A stretch of 64,000 nucleotides of DNA from Pedococcus cremeus (GTDB lineage: Bacteria; Actinomycetota; Actinomycetes; Actinomycetales; Dermatophilaceae): NCBI RefSeq assembly GCF_900111375.1, contig NZ_FOHB01000001.1, forward strand, positions 558,001 to 622,000. Reading direction: 5' to 3'. Position numbers and translations under genes: made by a program. This document shows, piece after piece, positions 53,198 to 64,000 of the stretch. The notes under the pieces were generated by a model, which saw only the letters and a program-made list of their open reading frames with translations, ran no database searches and was not told where the DNA came from. The first letter of the stretch is position 1, and each line of letters begins with the position of its first letter.

Positions 53198-53524
53198 TCA
53201 CTCGTCGTGCTCCTGCGGCGGCAGGGCGGCGATGAGCGGGTGGTCCTTGTTGATCAGGCCCAGCTTCGCGGCGCCACCCGGGCTGCCGAGGTCGTCGAAG
53301 AACTCGACGTTGGCCTTGTAGTAGTCGGCCCACTGCTCGGGCACGTCGTCCTCGTAGTAGATCGCCTCGACGGGGCAGACCGGCTCACAGGCGCCGCAGT
53401 CGACGCACTCGTCGGGGTGGATGTACAGGGACCGCTCGCCCTCGTAGATGCAGTCGACGGGGCATTCCTCGATGCACGCCTTGTCCTTCAGGTCGACGCA
53501 AGGCTGGGCGATCACGTAGGTCAT
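53198..53524 (-). CDS. fdxA: Seven-iron ferredoxin
   Basis: The protein has 108 residues with cysteines for a 3Fe-4S and a 4Fe-4S cluster: [19 protein letters not shown] and [18 protein letters not shown] long acidic tail follows, as in the mycobacterial FdxC. ATG 53524 follows TAGTAT by seven bases, so it is leaderless. It shares its promoter core with the divergent GNAT gene. Confidence 0.95.
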   Translation of the reverse strand: MTYVIAQPCVDLKDKACIEECPVDCIYEGERSLYIHPDECVDCGACEPVCPVEAIYYEDDVPEQWADYYKANVEFFDDLGSPGGAAKLGLINKDHPLIAALPPQEHDE

Positions 53525-53531
53525 AACGCAC

Positions 53532-53538
53532 ATACTAT
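53532..53538. promoter_or_regulatory. Overlapping divergent -10 boxes
   Basis: TAGTAT (minus, 53537-53532) serves the ferredoxin and TACTAT (plus, 53533-53538) the GNAT gene. The starts are ATG 53524 and GTG 53545, only 20 bases apart, with seven- and six-base spacers. This is the same plan as at 40818. Confidence 0.75.
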
Positions 53539-53544
53539 GCACGC

Positions 53545-54579
53545 GTGCCCGACCACGCCGCAGCGCTCCCCCTCGGTTCCCGTGTCGTGGTCAGGTGGCG
53601 CCTCGAGCAGGCCGACGCGGCCACCGGAGCGAGCCTCACCGACGCGGTCGGCACCCTCTCGGCGGCCGACGAGCGCACCCTGACGGTGCAGACCTCCCGC
53701 GGCACCGTGGTGGTCGACCGCGACCGGGTCGTCGCCGCCAAGGAGGTGCCGCCGAAGCCAACGCGCCGGGGTGCCCCGCACCGGGCCATCGGCATCGAGG
53801 AGCTGCAGCGGGTCATGGCTCCGTCGTGGGGTGCCGTCGAGCGCGAACAGCTCGGCGACTGGCTGCTGCGGGCGTCGTCGGGATTCACCCAGCGGGGCAA
53901 CTCCGTGGTGCCGCTGGGCGACCCGGGGCTGCCCCTCGCCGACGCCGTCGACCGGGTCGAGCAGTGGTATGCCGCACGCGGCCTCCCGGCCAAGTTCGCC
54001 GTCGCCGGGCCCCAGGGCTTCGACCCGGCCGACGACGCCCTCGGTGCCCTGCTCGTCGGCCGCGGCTACTCGGTGGGCAGCCTCACGCTCAACCTCACCG
54101 CCGCCACGGCGGCGGTCGCGGCAGCGGACCCGGGCGGACCCACCGTGCACATCGGCCCGGACCCCGACGGGGTGTGGCTGGAGGCCTACCACCGCACCAG
54201 GACCACGGTCCCGGGGGCCACCGAGCTCGTCATCACGGGCAGCCCCCGGCACCTGTTCGGCCACGTGCTGCCCGGCGGCGGGCTCTCGCAGCAGCTCGGG
54301 CTGCGGCCGGCCGACGCCGCGGGCACGGCACCGATCGCGTTGGGACGCTTGGGGATCGCCCACGGCTGGGCGGGACTCGGCGCGGTCTGGACGGACCCGG
54401 CATACCGGGGCCGCGGCCTCGCCGCGCACCTCACCGCTCGGCTGTGCGCGCAGGCGCGCGAGGAGGGGGTGCACCTGGTGCACCTGCAGGTCGAGCACGA
54501 CAACCACACGGCGCAGCGGCTCTACGAGCGCCTCGGGTTCGACGTGCACTCCTCGTACGCCTACCTCACCGCGCCGTAA
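53545..54579 (+). CDS. GNAT acetyltransferase, Rv0428c/CG3035-like
   Basis: The protein has 344 residues: an N-terminal small-barrel domain ([12 protein letters not shown], then [16 protein letters not shown]) and a C-terminal GNAT fold with the acetyl-CoA loop [20 protein letters not shown]. This two-domain form is found in the Rv0428c/CG3035 group; CG3035 makes N-acetylglutamate for arginine synthesis in Corynebacterium. The assignment here is by pattern only. GTG 53545 is leaderless (TACTAT, six bases). Confidence 0.8.
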   Translation: MPDHAAALPLGSRVVVRWRLEQADAATGASLTDAVGTLSAADERTLTVQTSRGTVVVDRDRVVAAKEVPPKPTRRGAPHRAIGIEELQRVMAPSWGAVEREQLGDWLLRASSGFTQRGNSVVPLGDPGLPLADAVDRVEQWYAARGLPAKFAVAGPQGFDPADDALGALLVGRGYSVGSLTLNLTAATAAVAAADPGGPTVHIGPDPDGVWLEAYHRTRTTVPGATELVITGSPRHLFGHVLPGGGLSQQLGLRPADAAGTAPIALGRLGIAHGWAGLGAVWTDPAYRGRGLAAHLTARLCAQAREEGVHLVHLQVEHDNHTAQRLYERLGFDVHSSYAYLTAP

Positions 54580-54620
54580 ACCCGTGGCGCGGCGAGCGGC
54601 TCTTCGCGAGGGTTGGGTCC

Positions 54621-55034
54621 ATGACCTCACGCATCTCGCACACCTCCGTCGACTCCCGTGACGCCCACGCCCAGTCGGTCTGGTGGGCGCAGGTCCTGGG
54701 CTTCTCCGAGGACCCGCGCGACCCCAACGAGCCCGGCCACGAGGAGTGCATGATCTTCTCCCCCGACGGCCGGCAGCGCGTGCTGTTCATCGAGGTGCCG
54801 GAGGGCAAGACGGTCAAGAACCGCCTGCACTTCGACCTCTGGCCGACCGACCGCACGATGAACGAGGAGGTCGACCGGCTGCTCTCCCTCGGAGCCACGA
54901 TGGTGCACGACCTGCGCGACCACCGCGGCCCCGGCACCGGCTGGGCGACGCTGGCCGACCCCGAGGGCAACGAGTTCTGCGTCCTGCGCAGCGAGGCCGA
55001 GCGCCCCGACCCGTACGCCCACCTCGTGCGCTAG
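54621..55034 (+). CDS. VOC-family glyoxalase-like protein
   Basis: The protein has 137 residues of VOC fold: an opening repeat (VDSRDAHAQSVWWAQVLGF) and a second half ending GTGWATLADPEGNEFCVL. Two such modules form a metal-binding site in the dimer. Its role is unknown; VOC proteins include glyoxalases and antibiotic-binding proteins. ATG 54621 follows a weak GAGGG site. It lies in the same orientation as the GNAT gene. Confidence 0.87.
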   Translation: MTSRISHTSVDSRDAHAQSVWWAQVLGFSEDPRDPNEPGHEECMIFSPDGRQRVLFIEVPEGKTVKNRLHFDLWPTDRTMNEEVDRLLSLGATMVHDLRDHRGPGTGWATLADPEGNEFCVLRSEAERPDPYAHLVR

Positions 55035-55043
55035 GGGGTCCGG

Positions 55044-56732
55044 CTAGCTCGCCTTCGGGTGGGTGCAGGTGACGTCGTCCTCGGGGATGTAGTGCGTGTC
55101 GAAGGTCGAGCGCTTCACCTCTTTCCCGGCCCTGGTGAAGATCCGGGTCACGGTCACGTCGAAGCCGGGCGTCGGGCTCTGCGGCACGCAGGTGGGCCGG
55201 TCGTCGACGATCTTCTTGGGCTTGACGACGTTGCGCCGAGGACCCTTGTCGGCCTTGATGTCCCACGTCTTGATGCCGTGGAACGTCACCGTGACGCTGC
55301 TCCCGGAGACGTAGGACTCGATGAGGATGCCGCCGGCGGTGTCGTTGGTGAACCGGTTGTCGACGTCGGGCCAGGAGATGGTGGCCTCGCGGCCCTCGGG
55401 GTAGCGCGCGATGTAGAAGCTGTGCGGGTGGTGCTCCTCGATCCGCGCGCCGGAGAAGAAGACCGCGTTGAACAGCGTGGTCGACAGCTGCGAGATGCCC
55501 CCGCCGAAGTCCTTGGTGAGCCGGCCGTTGACGATGACCGGTGCCTCGTTGTAGCCCTTGCCGCCGGTGCGCTGCCCGAGGAGGTCGTTGAGGCTGAAGG
55601 TCTTGCCCGGGGCGACGAACGTGCCGTTGAGCGTCCGCGCGGCGAGGGTGATGTTCTCGGTGCGCGGCGGGTTGAAGGGGAACTGCGTCGTGAAGGTCGA
55701 GATGACCTCCTTCGGCGCGATCTTCCTGGCCTCCTCCGTCGTGAGGTCCGGCTGCACGACGGTCGTCTTCGGCTTGACCGTGCGGCTGCTCGAGGTCAGC
55801 GCCGGGCCGAACCCGTCGACGAGCGACTTCTCGTCGATCTGCAGGCCGGTCTTGGCCGGCACGAGCACGGCCTTGCCGCCCTGGAGGCGGAACGAGGCGT
55901 CCTCCGCCTTGGGCTCCAGCCCCTTCTCGGCCGCGGCGGCGCGCACCGCCGCCAGCAGCTTCCTGCTGTCGTATGCCGGCGTGAGGCTCCCGTCGCCGCC
56001 CGCCTTCATCGTGACGGCGGGGGCGAACTCCGCGGGCTCGAGAGCGACGGTGGTGGAGCCGACCGACACCTTCACCGGCCCTGCCATGGCCTTGTCGGCG
56101 AACTCGGTGCGGGCACGCTGGACCTCGTCGGCGGAGGTCTTGGGCGGCACGGTGTTCACGACCGCCTTGACGGGGGTCGTGGTGGGCCACGCAGCGGCGA
56201 CGACGTCGGCGGTCTTCTCGACGTCGAGGGACATCCCGATGACGGGGTTGACGACCTTGACCGCGCCGCCGGGGAAGGCGATGGCTCCCTCCTGGGCGCC
56301 CTTGTCGACTCCCTTGGCGGTCTCGGCGAGCACGGCACGCAGGCGGTCGCGGTCGACGTCGGTGCGCAGCGGCTCGTCGTCGCCGCCGTTGAGGTGGTTC
56401 CACACGTCGGCCGGCTTGAGGGAGAAGCCGCTCAGGCCCTGGAGGGTCTCCTCGAGGTCGAGGGACAGCCCGGCCGCCGAGGGGTCGACGTCGACGGTGC
56501 GGCCGGCGACCCGGAGCCGCACGGGCGCCGAGGCCTGTGAGGCCAGCTGCCGCTTGAGGGTGGCCTCGGCGTCGGCGGGCGACTTGCCGCCGATCGGGAT
56601 GCCGGCGACCGACGCGTTGGCGGGGACGTGTCGTCCGAGGAAGGCGGCCAGGCCGATGTAGGCCGCAGCCAGCACGGCCAGGGCGATGACCAGGCGCAGG
56701 GCCGCACCGCCCCGTTCACCACGTCGCACCAC
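55044..56732 (-). CDS. VanW-family wall protein with repeated peptidoglycan-binding domains
   Basis: The protein has 562 residues: a membrane anchor (LVIALAVLAAAYIGLAAFLG), two YoaR-type peptidoglycan-binding domains, and the VanW domain (PGKTFSLNDLLGQRTGGKGY, then FGGGISQLSTTLFNAVFFSG). VanW proteins accompany some vancomycin-resistance clusters but also occur alone in actinobacteria, with unproven wall function. GTG at 56732 follows AGAAGAG by six bases; the frame extends 18 bases further. It lies just downstream of the flavin reductase. Confidence 0.9.
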   Translation of the reverse strand: MVRRGERGGAALRLVIALAVLAAAYIGLAAFLGRHVPANASVAGIPIGGKSPADAEATLKRQLASQASAPVRLRVAGRTVDVDPSAAGLSLDLEETLQGLSGFSLKPADVWNHLNGGDDEPLRTDVDRDRLRAVLAETAKGVDKGAQEGAIAFPGGAVKVVNPVIGMSLDVEKTADVVAAAWPTTTPVKAVVNTVPPKTSADEVQRARTEFADKAMAGPVKVSVGSTTVALEPAEFAPAVTMKAGGDGSLTPAYDSRKLLAAVRAAAAEKGLEPKAEDASFRLQGGKAVLVPAKTGLQIDEKSLVDGFGPALTSSSRTVKPKTTVVQPDLTTEEARKIAPKEVISTFTTQFPFNPPRTENITLAARTLNGTFVAPGKTFSLNDLLGQRTGGKGYNEAPVIVNGRLTKDFGGGISQLSTTLFNAVFFSGARIEEHHPHSFYIARYPEGREATISWPDVDNRFTNDTAGGILIESYVSGSSVTVTFHGIKTWDIKADKGPRRNVVKPKKIVDDRPTCVPQSPTPGFDVTVTRIFTRAGKEVKRSTFDTHYIPEDDVTCTHPKAS

Positions 56733-56788
56733 GTCACACTCTTCTCTCACGCCAGGGAGCTCACGACGGGGAGCTCACGACAGGGATG

Positions 56789-57280
56789 TCAGGCCAGCGA
56801 CCCGTAGCGGCTGCGGTAGTACGTCAGTGCCGCGCCGGGGTGCTCAGCAACTCCGAGGGACACTACTTCGCCCACCACGATGCTGTGGTCACCGGCGGGG
56901 TGCATGTCCGTGGTCCGACACTCAATCGTTGCCAAAGCGCCGTCGAGCAGCGCCACCCCGGTGCTCCCCCGGTGGTGCGGCACCCGGTCGAGCTGCCCGT
57001 GCAGCGGCCGGCCCTGGGTGGCCAGCCAGTCCGCGGTGGGGCGCTGCTGCGCGTCGAGCACGCTGATGCCCCACAGCCCCGCCTCGGCGACGGCGTCGTG
57101 GAAACGGGCGTCGACCTCGACGCACGCGAGCACCAGCATGGGCTCCATCGACACCGAGGCCACGGCGTTCGCGGTCATCGCGTGGTCGTGGCCACCCGTG
57201 ACCGTCGTGAGGACGGTGACGCCGGTGGCGAAGCGACCCATGGCCAGGCGGAAGCGGTCCCTCGTCGGCTCCTCCCTCAT
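56789..57280 (-). CDS. Flavin reductase domain protein
   Basis: The protein has 163 residues with the flavin reductase split-barrel signature GRFATGVTVLTTV near the start, ANAVASVSMEPMLVLACVE in the middle and a late AGDHSIVVGEV. It supplies reduced flavin to a partner monooxygenase, which is not in the window. ATG 57280 overlaps the mshB stop (ATGA), so it is the fourth gene of an operon headed by typA or lpqW. Confidence 0.88.
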   Translation of the reverse strand: MREEPTRDRFRLAMGRFATGVTVLTTVTGGHDHAMTANAVASVSMEPMLVLACVEVDARFHDAVAEAGLWGISVLDAQQRPTADWLATQGRPLHGQLDRVPHHRGSTGVALLDGALATIECRTTDMHPAGDHSIVVGEVVSLGVAEHPGAALTYYRSRYGSLA

Positions 57281-58167
57281 GCGCCCGCACCGGGGAGCAG
57301 CGGGGTGCGGCGCGAGGCGCCGCTGGGTGGGGGCACGAGGGCCCCGGTCTCCGGGTCGAGGTTGGCGAAGCCCTCCCGCCCGGACAGCCGGGCGGCGATG
57401 TCGTTGGACAGGGCGTAGCACCGCTCCCCCACGCTGACCTGGGTGCGGTGGGCCCGCAGCGCGGCCTCCTGGGCCGGCACGGCGTCGGGGTCGATCACCT
57501 CGTGGGTCACCACCACATCGTCGACGACGGAGGGAGGGAACGCGTCACCGGGGGCCGGCACCTGCCACCCGGCGGACGCCGGCACGTGCTCGGCCAGCCA
57601 CCCACGGTCCTCGAGCGCCCACGACCGCGGCGTCAGCACGGCATACAGGGCGGGGCGCTCCGCCTCGGGCAGCGACGCGACCGCCGCGCAGGTGACCCGG
57701 TGGGTCTGGATGTGGTCGGGGTGGCCGTAGCCCCCGTGCTCGTCATAGGTGACCACGACCGAGGGGCGCAGCTCGGTGACGACGTCGGCGACCAGGGCGG
57801 CCACCTCGTCGACGTCGGCGTTGACGAAGGCCGCCGGGTTGGCGGCCGTCGGGGTGCCTGCCATGCCGGAGTCGCGCCACCGCGACAGCACGCCCCGGTC
57901 CGGGTCCTCACCGAGGACCCGGTGCCGCACACCGAGGGCTGCCGTGGCTCGGCGCAGCTCCTCGCGACGCCACGGGCCCAGGGTGTCGTCACGGTCGGAG
58001 GCGAGATGGGCCAGCTCCGCCGGGATCACCTCGCCCTCCTCGCCCAGGGTGCAGGTCAGCACGTGCACCTCGTGCCCCTGCCGGGCGTGGTGAGCCAGCG
58101 CCACACCGGTGGCGAGGCTCTCGTCGTCGGGATGGGCGTGGACGAAGAGCAGGACCTGACCGGTCAC
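57277..58167 (-). CDS. mshB: GlcNAc-inositol deacetylase MshB (mycothiol synthesis)
   Basis: The protein has 296 residues of PIG-L/LmbE fold, with LLFVHAHPDDES (zinc His and Asp) and GGYGHPDHIQTHRVT, the MshB pattern. It removes acetyl from GlcNAc-inositol in mycothiol synthesis, the main low-molecular thiol of actinobacteria. GTG at 58167 overlaps the stop of the upstream lipoprotein gene (GTGA). In M. tuberculosis the genes typA, lpqW and mshB lie in the same order. Confidence 0.93.
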   Translation of the reverse strand: MTGQVLLFVHAHPDDESLATGVALAHHARQGHEVHVLTCTLGEEGEVIPAELAHLASDRDDTLGPWRREELRRATAALGVRHRVLGEDPDRGVLSRWRDSGMAGTPTAANPAAFVNADVDEVAALVADVVTELRPSVVVTYDEHGGYGHPDHIQTHRVTCAAVASLPEAERPALYAVLTPRSWALEDRGWLAEHVPASAGWQVPAPGDAFPPSVVDDVVVTHEVIDPDAVPAQEAALRAHRTQVSVGERCYALSNDIAARLSGREGFANLDPETGALVPPPSGASRRTPLLPGAGA

Positions 58168-59918
58168 CGCACACCGACCCTGGCGAGGTCCACCCAGCCG
58201 CCGAGCGCCTCGTTGGCCGCCAGCCCGGTGACGGCCGAGCCGGCCGTGAACACCCCGCGGTACTGCGCCAGCGGGACGTAGACGCCGCGCTGCAGCAGGC
58301 CCCGGTCGAGCTCGCCCCAGGCCTTCTCCCGCGCGGCCGGGTCGGCCATCGCGGAGATCTCGCTCATCCGGGCGTTGACCCTGGCGTCGGAGAACCGGCC
58401 GAGGTCACGCCCCGAGCCGGAGCTCGTCAGGTTGAGGCGGCTGTCGAACAGCGGGGGCAGCACCGTGGAGGCCGAGGGCCAGTCGGCGGCCCAGTTCGCC
58501 CAGATCACGTCGCTCTGGCGCGTCCGCTCCGCCGACGACACGGCCGCGAAGTAGTCCTTCTCGACCGGCTGGAGCAGGACCTGGAACCCACCGGCCTCCC
58601 AGCCGTTCTTCAGCGCCGCCATCGCCTTGTCGGCCGTGGGCGTCGACCGGTAGGCGACCCGCACCGTGACGGGCAGGGTCAGCCCGCTCTCCGCCAGCAG
58701 CGAACGAGCCGCGGCGGCGTCACCGCGCAGGCCCGAGCGCAGCACGTCGACCTCCTCGTGCCCGGGCACCGACCTGCCGACCACCGAGAGCGCGGGCGAC
58801 GCGGCGGTCGACCCGCCGAGCGCCGCGACGTAGCCCTCGCGGTTGGTCGCCACCGCCAGCGCCTGACGTGCCTTCTCCTTGGCCATCGGACCGCTGCCGA
58901 CGTTCAGCGCCAGGTAGTCGACGAGCCCGAGGTGGGGGTTCACCGACCGGGCGCGCAGCGTGTCGCTGCCGGTGATGCTGTGCTGCATCGCCGGTGGGGC
59001 CGAGTCGAGCGCCACGGCTCGCTGGTTGTCCTTCTCGTCGGCCATGATCCGCTGCGCAGCGGTCTGCGACTCGACACCCTCCTGGTAGCGGATCCGCTCC
59101 GCGGCCGGCCGGCGCACCGGGTCGGAGGCCTGCTGCCAGCGAGGGTTGCGCTCGAAGGTGCCGCCGGTGCCCTGGTCCCAGGGGCCCTTGAGCAGGTAGG
59201 GACCGTTGGAGAAGACGGTGTACGTGCCGTCACCCCGCTTGTCGGCGCTCTTCTTGAACGGCGCGAAGGGCGCCAGCGACACCATCTGGTTGAAGTCGCC
59301 GCGCGGCTCGGTGAGGCGGAAGGTGATGGTCCTGTCCTTGCAGGACACCGCCGTGTCGAAGGCCTTCGCGCCGGCGCCGGCCGCCCCGCTCGTGCCGGCC
59401 CACGGCCCACGGTAGGTCGAGGTGCCATCGGCCTTCTTCGGGATGTCCAGGGCCGCGAGCGGGTAGTTGAGCCCCTCGGTGGCGAACGGGTCGCCGAACG
59501 AGCGAGCCACGCCGTAGCGCACGTCCTCGCAGGTGACGGCCGAGCCGTCCTGCCAGGAGACGCCGTCGCGCAGCGTGAACGACCAGGTCTTGAGGTCCTT
59601 GCTCGGCCGCCCGGTGTCGGTGGCGAGGTCGCCGACGAGGCGGCCCTGCGCGGCCGCGTCGGGGCCGGCCGGGAAGGTGGTCAGCGTGCGCATGAAGACC
59701 CGGCCGGCGAAGGCCATGTCCTTGGTCGACGTCATGCGCTGGGGGTCCCACGTCGCGACCGGCCCCAGCGACATCGCGGTGACGGTCGAGTCACCGCCGT
59801 CCGTGGTGCTGGCCGTGCGCTCGAACGAGACGGCCGAGCAGCCGGCGACGACGACCGGGGCCACGAGGGCCCCGGCCACGGCTGCGAGGGCAGGGAGTCG
59901 TCGGGTGCTGTCCGTCAT
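58164..59918 (-). CDS. LpqW-like peptide-binding lipoprotein
   Basis: This 584-residue protein is a periplasmic-binding fold of the oligopeptide type with a lipoprotein signal (LVAPVVVAGC) and DVRYGVARSFGDP. No ABC permease or ATPase is near. Its place between typA and mshB matches LpqW (Rv1166), which regulates mannolipid synthesis in mycobacteria instead of importing peptides. Position supports that call, but lipoglycan function in this organism is not shown. Start ATG at 59918; the frame extends upstream into typA. Confidence 0.88.
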   Translation of the reverse strand: MTDSTRRLPALAAVAGALVAPVVVAGCSAVSFERTASTTDGGDSTVTAMSLGPVATWDPQRMTSTKDMAFAGRVFMRTLTTFPAGPDAAAQGRLVGDLATDTGRPSKDLKTWSFTLRDGVSWQDGSAVTCEDVRYGVARSFGDPFATEGLNYPLAALDIPKKADGTSTYRGPWAGTSGAAGAGAKAFDTAVSCKDRTITFRLTEPRGDFNQMVSLAPFAPFKKSADKRGDGTYTVFSNGPYLLKGPWDQGTGGTFERNPRWQQASDPVRRPAAERIRYQEGVESQTAAQRIMADEKDNQRAVALDSAPPAMQHSITGSDTLRARSVNPHLGLVDYLALNVGSGPMAKEKARQALAVATNREGYVAALGGSTAASPALSVVGRSVPGHEEVDVLRSGLRGDAAAARSLLAESGLTLPVTVRVAYRSTPTADKAMAALKNGWEAGGFQVLLQPVEKDYFAAVSSAERTRQSDVIWANWAADWPSASTVLPPLFDSRLNLTSSGSGRDLGRFSDARVNARMSEISAMADPAAREKAWGELDRGLLQRGVYVPLAQYRGVFTAGSAVTGLAANEALGGWVDLARVGVR

Positions 59919-59935
59919 GCCGGCTGGGCGTCTCC

Positions 59936-61816
<1,881 letters not shown>

Positions 61817-61846
61817 GGGCATGTGCTCCATTGTCTCAGGGTTTCA

Positions 61847-61886
61847 GGGTGCTCCGAACCACGCACGGAGCCGTGCGTGAGCACCC
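61847..61886. terminator. Nested hairpin between NUDIX gene and typA
   Basis: Outer arms (61847-61854 and 61879-61886) pair over eight bases. An inner stem ACGCACGG-AG-CCGTGCGT lies at 61861-61878. It is downstream of the NUDIX gene stop (61956) and upstream of typA, so it can end the NUDIX transcript or act as a leader structure. Confidence 0.55.
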
Positions 61887-61955
61887 CCACAACCCCGACG
61901 CACGGGTATGCCGCGTGGAGCCGCGTCGGTTGCCCGCCGGACGGTGCGCCGGGGG

Positions 61956-62393
61956 TCAGGCCCGGAGGCGCTCCTCGGCCGCGCGCACGATGGGGAGGTC
62001 GGCCGGGAGCCACGGCACGGCATACAGGTCCTCGCGCGCGAGCCAGCGCAGCGCGTCGTGGTCCTCGAGGGGCTGCGGCTCCCCGTCGGTCACGGCCGCC
62101 CACCAGACCCAGATGACGAAGTCGTCGCCGAGGGGCCAGCCGCCGCGGTCGAGCGGCCCCACCAGGAGGTCGCCGAGCTCGACCTCGACACCGAGCTCCT
62201 CGCGCAGCTCGCGGCGCAGCGCCTCGGCGTGCTGCTCCCCCGGGTCGACCTTCCCGCCCGGGAACTCCCACCCGCCGGCGAGCGCGGAGGGCTCCGTCCG
62301 CCGCGCCGAGAGCAGCACCGAGGGCCGCCCGAGGTCGTCGACGATGGCCGCGCCCACGACCTCGCGGCGTGCTCCGTGCTCCGATGACGTCAT
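61956..62393 (-). CDS. MutT-like NUDIX hydrolase
   Basis: The protein has 145 residues with the full NUDIX box (GGKVDPGEQHAEALRRELREELG) and an opening REVVGAAIVDD as in MutT. It removes phosphates from oxidised or non-standard nucleoside triphosphates. ATG at 62393 follows GGAG by eight bases; a longer frame reaches 62426. The 177-base divergent gap to the peptide-binding gene is unusually AT-rich for this window and contains a possible -10, TATGGT at 62451-62456, for that gene. Confidence 0.92.
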   Translation of the reverse strand: MTSSEHGARREVVGAAIVDDLGRPSVLLSARRTEPSALAGGWEFPGGKVDPGEQHAEALRRELREELGVEVELGDLLVGPLDRGGWPLGDDFVIWVWWAAVTDGEPQPLEDHDALRWLAREDLYAVPWLPADLPIVRAAEERLRA

Positions 62394-62569
62394 CGTGTTT
62401 CGCTCCGGTAAATATCTGCGGCGCACCGTCGCTTATGCCGCATATCTCGCTATGGTCTGCCACCAACCGTAGAAGACGTGCTGTCGCACGCCCTGCGGCA
62501 CACATCACATCGCACACCCGGATGCCCGGCCGGGCCTCTCGGGAGTACGCACACCAAGCGAGGTATTCG

Positions 62570-64000
62570 ATGAAGTACACGCGGAAGGCGACTCCGGTCG
62601 TCCTGGCGGCGGCCGTGGCACTCACGCTCACGGCCTGCGCCCAGTCGGAGCGCGCCTCTGGCCAAGGCGGAGCCTCGAGCGGCGGTGACACCAAGGACAC
62701 CTTCACCTTCGGTGCCGCCGGCGCCCCCGAGGTCTTCGACCCCTTCTACGCCACCGACGGAGAGACCTTCCGGGTCACCCGGCAGATCATGGAGGGCCTG
62801 GTCGGCATCAAGGCGGGCACCGCCGAGGTCGAGCCCGAGCTGGCCGAGAAGTGGGAACCGTCGGCCGACGGCAAGGAGTGGACGTTCACCCTCCGCAAGG
62901 GCGTGAAGTTCACCGACGGCACGCCGTTCAACGCCGACGCCGTCTGCTACAACTTCGAGCGCATGTTCGACCAGAACGAGGCGGCGGCCGCGGGCCCTGC
63001 CGAGTACTGGAGCACGACGATGGGCGCCTTCAAGAGCAAGGCGAAGGACTCGCTGTACCAGGGCTGCGAGGCCAAGGACGAGTCGACCGTGGTGCTCAAG
63101 GTCGCCCGCGCCACCTCGAAGTTCCCGACGATGCTCTCGCTGGACTCCTTCTCGATGCAGTCGCCGAAGGCGATGAAGGAGGGCGACGCCAACAACGTCA
63201 AGACGCAGGGTGAGGGCTTCGCCTACCCGAAGTACTCCTTCAACCCGGTGGCAACCGGCCCCTACAAGCTCGAGAAGTACGACGAGGCCAACAAGACCGT
63301 CACCCTCGTCCGCAACGACGACTACTGGGGCGAGAAGGCGAAGACCAAGAAGATCGTCTTCAAGATCATCCCCGACGAGAGCACCCGTCGCCAGGAGCTC
63401 AAGGCCGGCAGCATCGACGCCTACGACCTGCCGAACCCGGTGGACTGGAACGGCCTGAAGTCCGACGGCAACAAGGTCATGGTCCGACCCGCGTTCAACA
63501 TCCTCTACATGGGTCTGAACCCGCAGAAGAACCCGAAGCTGAAGGACCTCAAGGTCCGCCAGGCCCTCCTGTACGCCCTGAACCGCGACCAGCTGGTCAA
63601 GACCCAGTTGCCCGACGGCGCCACCGTGGCCACCCAGTTCATGCCGGAGACGGTCAGCGGCTACAACAAGGAGCTCAAGGCCTACCCGTACGACCCGGAG
63701 AAGGCCAAGAGCCTGCTCAAGGAGGCCGGCGCCGAGGGCATGAGCCTGACGTTCGCCTACCCGTCCGAGGTCTCGCGTCCGTACATGCCGAACCCGCAGA
63801 AGATCCACGACGCCCTGCGCTCGGACCTCGAGAAGGTCGGCATCAAGGTCAACGTCGTCACCAAGCCGTGGAACGGCGGTTACCTCGACGGTGTCGACAA
63901 CGGCCAGTTCGACGCCTGGCTGCTCGGCTGGACCGGTGACTACGACTCGGCCGACAACTTCGTCGGCACGTTCTTCGGCAACTACGACGTGAACGACTTC
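62570..64000 (+). CDS. ABC peptide-binding lipoprotein (DppA-like), truncated by window end
   Basis: The visible 477 residues have a lipoprotein signal (AAAVALTLTAC, Cys near 23), a Ser/Gly-rich linker and the SBP_bac_5 fold: DTFTFGAAGAPEVFDPFYAT, EKWEPSADGKEWTFTLRKGVKF, KVRQALLYALNRDQL and VWNGGYLDG-like late loop. It captures oligopeptides or related solutes for an ABC importer whose other genes would lie beyond 64000. ATG 62570 follows GAGGT by five bases. The frame stays open to the last base. Confidence 0.93.
   Translation, partial: MKYTRKATPVVLAAAVALTLTACAQSERASGQGGASSGGDTKDTFTFGAAGAPEVFDPFYATDGETFRVTRQIMEGLVGIKAGTAEVEPELAEKWEPSADGKEWTFTLRKGVKFTDGTPFNADAVCYNFERMFDQNEAAAAGPAEYWSTTMGAFKSKAKDSLYQGCEAKDESTVVLKVARATSKFPTMLSLDSFSMQSPKAMKEGDANNVKTQGEGFAYPKYSFNPVATGPYKLEKYDEANKTVTLVRNDDYWGEKAKTKKIVFKIIPDESTRRQELKAGSIDAYDLPNPVDWNGLKSDGNKVMVRPAFNILYMGLNPQKNPKLKDLKVRQALLYALNRDQLVKTQLPDGATVATQFMPETVSGYNKELKAYPYDPEKAKSLLKEAGAEGMSLTFAYPSEVSRPYMPNPQKIHDALRSDLEKVGIKVNVVTKPWNGGYLDGVDNGQFDAWLLGWTGDYDSADNFVGTFFGNYDVNDF

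Overview
The window is high-GC, gene-dense DNA from an actinobacterium. The evidence is MshB (mycothiol synthesis), a SigE-RseA-HtrA-TatB envelope-stress cluster, actinobacterial-type DapD, DUF3117, and many genes that start directly on a -10 hexamer (leaderless). Gene content and style would fit Micrococcales, perhaps Intrasporangiaceae, but the family is a guess. I see no tRNA, rRNA, CRISPR array, insertion sequence or prophage.

Layout. 0-4 kb: an ArsR-SRPBCC operon with two matching operators, a zinc alcohol dehydrogenase and a secreted, degenerate M23 peptidase with a fibronectin domain. 4-8.6 kb: an orphan ParA ATPase, a RecB-like nuclease, MarC, a PHP phosphoesterase and a membrane protein. 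8.6-12.2 kb: two tandem ECF sigma / membrane anti-sigma pairs behind the same promoter motif. 12.2-15.7 kb: MaoC hydratase, aminopeptidase P, a PIG-L deacetylase and a small membrane protein. 15.8-19.4 kb: an accessory-looking stretch with an Smr protein, small unknowns, a pterin dehydratase-glyoxalase fusion and a free-standing mraY. 19.5-27.7 kb: a stress protein, acyl-CoA dehydrogenase, RIO kinase, a secreted esterase, two L,D-transpeptidases and two CitE/HpcH lyases. 27.8-38 kb: MgtE_N/CBS protein, DUF1003, Mrp, TatB, HtrA-like protease, anti-sigma, SigE, O-methyltransferase, leucyl aminopeptidase and DUF3117. 38-44 kb: PaaX regulator, a class V aminotransferase back to back with an enoyl-CoA hydratase, and two PIG-V-like glycosyltransferases. 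44-53.5 kb: Tag glycosylase, DivIVA-like protein, LOG protein, DapE, DapD, citrate synthase, DapC and ferredoxin. 53.5-64 kb: GNAT, VOC, VanW protein, flavin reductase, MshB, an LpqW-like lipoprotein, TypA, NUDIX and a truncated peptide-binding lipoprotein.

Functionally, dapC, dapD and dapE supply diaminopimelate. MraY, the L,D-transpeptidases and the VanW protein act on the cell wall, and SigE-RseA-HtrA watches the envelope. The stretch from typA back to the MgtE_N protein follows, as I recall it, the gene order of Mycobacterium tuberculosis Rv1165-Rv1234, with insertions and losses.

The most unusual signals are not genes. The octamer GTATGCCG occurs about 38 times on both strands, where base composition predicts about two, and it forms the stems of two terminator hairpins; this resembles the DNA-uptake sequences of Neisseria and Haemophilus. 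There are also two divergent gene pairs only 18-20 bp apart whose -10 boxes overlap on opposite strands, and three places where the TAG stop codon of one gene is also the start of the -10 box of the next.
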